Shown: in pieces, positions 7,101 through 7,951 of the stretch
How the letters are laid out: the number at the start of each line of letters is the position of its first letter
Position numbering within the stretch: position 1 is the stretch's first letter
Assembly (NCBI GenBank): GCA_035542775.1
Contig: DATKKX010000173.1
Span: 1 to 7,951 of the forward strand
Source of the DNA: DATKKX01 sp035542775
GTDB taxonomy: Bacteria; Planctomycetota; Phycisphaerae; UBA1845; UTPLA1
DNA length: 7,951 nucleotides
Direction: 5' to 3'
Made by a program: the position numbers and the translations under genes
The notes under the pieces: generated by a model
Told to the model about the DNA's origin: nothing
What the model saw: the letters and a program-made list of their open reading frames with translations, nothing else
Databases searched by the model: none

Positions 7101-7951
7101 GGCCGGTCATCACCGGGTCCATCGTGACGTGATCGAATCGGGCGTGCGAGGATCGTGCGAGGTCAGGCTTGCTTAACCGTTGCAGGTCCCATGCGCCGCG
7201 CAAGATCCTGATCCGCGCCCGCGTCCGGGCGATCTTCCGCAGGAAGGTACCCAGCGCAGAGGGAAGCCGCTCTCCCCCCGCACCCCCGTCGAGCGTGGGC
7301 CTGTGGCGCGGCGATCCGTAAGGTCGCTCCGCCCGTCCATTCACCGATAGGAGAATGTCGCGCAGTCGGTAGCGGTGGCCGGCATGCGAGTGCTCGGCCA
7401 ACGCGCTCGCTCGGGCCGCGCTGCCGATGCGCTCGGCGGTTGCAGCATCCAGACACGCCACAACGGCCTCGTGCCAGCTCTCGGTTGTTCGCGCGAGAAA
7501 CCCATTGGCCCCTGATCGAATCGCGGCCTCAAAAGGCTCCGTCGGCGACGCCACAGTCGGCAGGCCGATGGCCCCCGCTTCAAAGAATTTCAACGCGCTC
7601 TTGCCATTGGTGAACTCGTTGACCTTGGCGAGCGGCGCCAGATTGACCCGGGCCAGATTCATCGCCCACAACTGCACCCGCCAGTCCTGAAACGGAAGGC
7701 GGATGATGCGATCCGCGCGGGCCGCCACGTCATCGGGAAGATCCAGAAAACCGCCGATCATCAGGCGCACGTCCCGGCGTTCGGCCATGATGCGGGCCAG
7801 GACCGGCGCGACCAGGTCGAAATCCTCGTTGTGTGTCGCCGAACCGCTCATGTAGGCAATCACCGGCTCCCGTTGCATCAGCCCCCGCAGGGAATAAAGG
7901 CGGTGCGAGCTCTGCACGAGTGACGGATGAAGCAGGTTCGGATGCACGAAA
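4132..7951 (-). CDS. Multi-domain glycosyltransferase fusion: GT4 C-lobe, beta-sandwich-like, GT2, GT4 (partial at its N-terminus)
   Basis: The frame is open to the right edge, so the protein start is missing; residues here are numbered from the codon at 7947 (1271 visible). Domain 1 (about 26-203) is the donor-binding lobe of a GT4-like GT-B enzyme: YMSGSATHNEDFD (32-44), then GKSALKFFEAGAIGLPTV (115-132). Domain 2 (about 268-433) is a beta-rich accessory domain. A Pro/Ala/Glu linker (434-470) leads to domain 3, a GT2 transferase (471-735): VVVPIYN (475-481), DDAST (507-511), the D-x-D-equivalent NSD (560-562), the acceptor-site motif GFGEENDF (660-667) and H688. Domain 4 (about 750-1195) is a full GT4: GGIEH (765-769), HDYYCVCP (871-878), AKGAD (1030-1034), an E-x7-E pair (E1105, E1113) and a conserved LLAGVPAIVS helix-turn (1115-1124). 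A Trp/Tyr-rich tail (1196-1271) ends the protein. There are no membrane helices, so it is cytoplasmic or membrane-peripheral. The role is probably successive transfer of different sugars during assembly of one repeat unit or polymer. Sugar specificities cannot be read from the sequence. Confidence 0.9.
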   Translation of the reverse strand, partial: FVHPNLLHPSLVQSSHRLYSLRGLMQREPVIAYMSGSATHNEDFDLVAPVLARIMAERRDVRLMIGGFLDLPDDVAARADRIIRLPFQDWRVQLWAMNLARVNLAPLAKVNEFTNGKSALKFFEAGAIGLPTVASPTEPFEAAIRSGANGFLARTTESWHEAVVACLDAATAERIGSAARASALAEHSHAGHRYRLRDILLSVNGRAERPYGSPRHRPTLDGGAGGERLPSALGTFLRKIARTRARIRILRGAWDLQRLSKPDLARSSHARFDHVTMDPVMTGQSAHLGVAPAAQWIYGESQRAGPWCLSDGIHSEVGDEAGDRMACGHDDPAVYSPPVLVQPTRFAALAVRMAVEAERDDVCAQLFWDTDHPGHFSEAASLTFPVICDGQTHLYVIRLAETAWPRTAPSVRSLRLDPMNAPGRFRIEAIGLLAEVPEDAERASPASCPVTSRPEDRPAEAPAVASRDESLPGVDVVVPIYNARRDVERCVESVLRHATGDWRLVLVDDASTDQELVAYLGRIAAGHSRVVLLRNERNGGFVVTANRGMRHAKGRDVALLNSDTIVTEGFLDRLRACAYADARIGIVTPFTNNGTICSIPEWLRDNDLPTDMSVDEYARLVSTASLRRYPELVTAVGFCMYVRAAVFEKIGHFDEEHFGRGFGEENDFCERAKAAGFSIRLCDDLFIAHTGKASFGDEGRELERVNSKMMNRLHPRYFADVAEFCHRNPLREPQTNLRFHLARRRGRRHPAMMFVVHASTFGQPMGGIEHVVCDLVRHLALPRALIVFPDAEAVVVAEIFDGRLEAPLFYRFGLNRPPAFFQRRNAEMEDLFGRIVDAFGVRAAHIHHCIRWPVGLWRALHLRGIPYAFTIHDYYCVCPSWNLLNRKSGEPCECAVASAGGSVKTGVGVQRCIAAQYDALNMGAPSNVEALLREHREEFGGLLANAEMLMAPSRGAYEVVRRRYPAISTPIHIIGHGYDRLDKSGASSAAGRRGAAGEIRSISEGKASPASAALQTTPLRVALLGAIAYPAKGADAYVELMSATRKLPIEWHVFGDVEVYGYGRRLRKLGLGSRLRLYGAYQREEVFALLAASGIDLTLLLPTCDETFCFTLSESLLAGVPAIVSNTGALPERVRESGAGIVVENTREALETLRSLVDNRAALARLAARAREFHHPTMRENADQHKRAYGRLYDLVTTVSDAADISADERRLFWAHYDYLQEGVTPAPAYHANWWYPWYLRVRPLVPPTWRDVAKRAYLHASRSAASFRSGS

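Noticed and set aside
5884..7176. Second long plus-strand open frame opposite the GT2 and beta-rich domains
   Set aside because: Same reasoning: low-information Arg/His/Asp-rich translation, antisense to a well-supported protein.
7945..7947. GTG at 7947 as the true start of the large glycosyltransferase
   Set aside because: The frame stays open to the window edge, and the first domain is only the C-lobe of a GT-B fold. The N-lobe should lie upstream, so this GTG is most likely an internal valine.

Overview
This window is a piece of a surface-polysaccharide (O-antigen, capsule or exopolysaccharide type) biosynthesis and export locus from a GC-rich bacterium. I cannot fix the species. Two things would fit a lineage that relies little on Shine-Dalgarno initiation, such as Planctomycetota or a relative: no clear Shine-Dalgarno sequence precedes any of the three visible starts, and one gene appears leaderless. 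That taxonomic guess is weak. The polymer exporter and the membrane sugar transferases suggest, but do not prove, a diderm envelope.

Layout from left to right. Bases 1-103 (minus strand) hold the first 34 codons of an ABC-2 type polysaccharide-export permease that runs off the left edge. Bases 104-319 are a divergent intergenic region with one sigma70-like promoter facing each way. Bases 320-2179 (plus) encode a 619-residue multi-spanning GT-C-type glycosyltransferase. After a 26-base convergent gap, bases 2206-4035 (minus) encode a 609-residue GT39-like membrane glycosyltransferase with an added C-terminal beta-sandwich-like domain. After a further 96-base gap, bases 4132-7951 (minus, running off the right edge) encode a very large soluble multi-domain glycosyltransferase: GT4 C-lobe, beta-sandwich-like domain, GT2, complete GT4, aromatic tail.

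How they may work together (inference): the large cytoplasmic fusion would add several sugars in sequence to a lipid-linked or growing glycan. The ABC permease, with an ATPase partner outside the window, would export the polymer. The two membrane GT-C enzymes would add side-branch sugars from polyprenyl-phosphate donors on the outer face of the membrane. The big fusion and the 609-residue enzyme are probably co-transcribed. The 619-residue gene is flipped and has its own promoter.

The most noteworthy points are the three-catalytic-domain fusion, a homologous accessory domain shared by a soluble and a membrane glycosyltransferase next to each other, and a divergent promoter pair whose two spacers carry the same 9-base word, one promoter probably making a leaderless mRNA. 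I saw no tRNA, rRNA, CRISPR, insertion sequence or phage gene.
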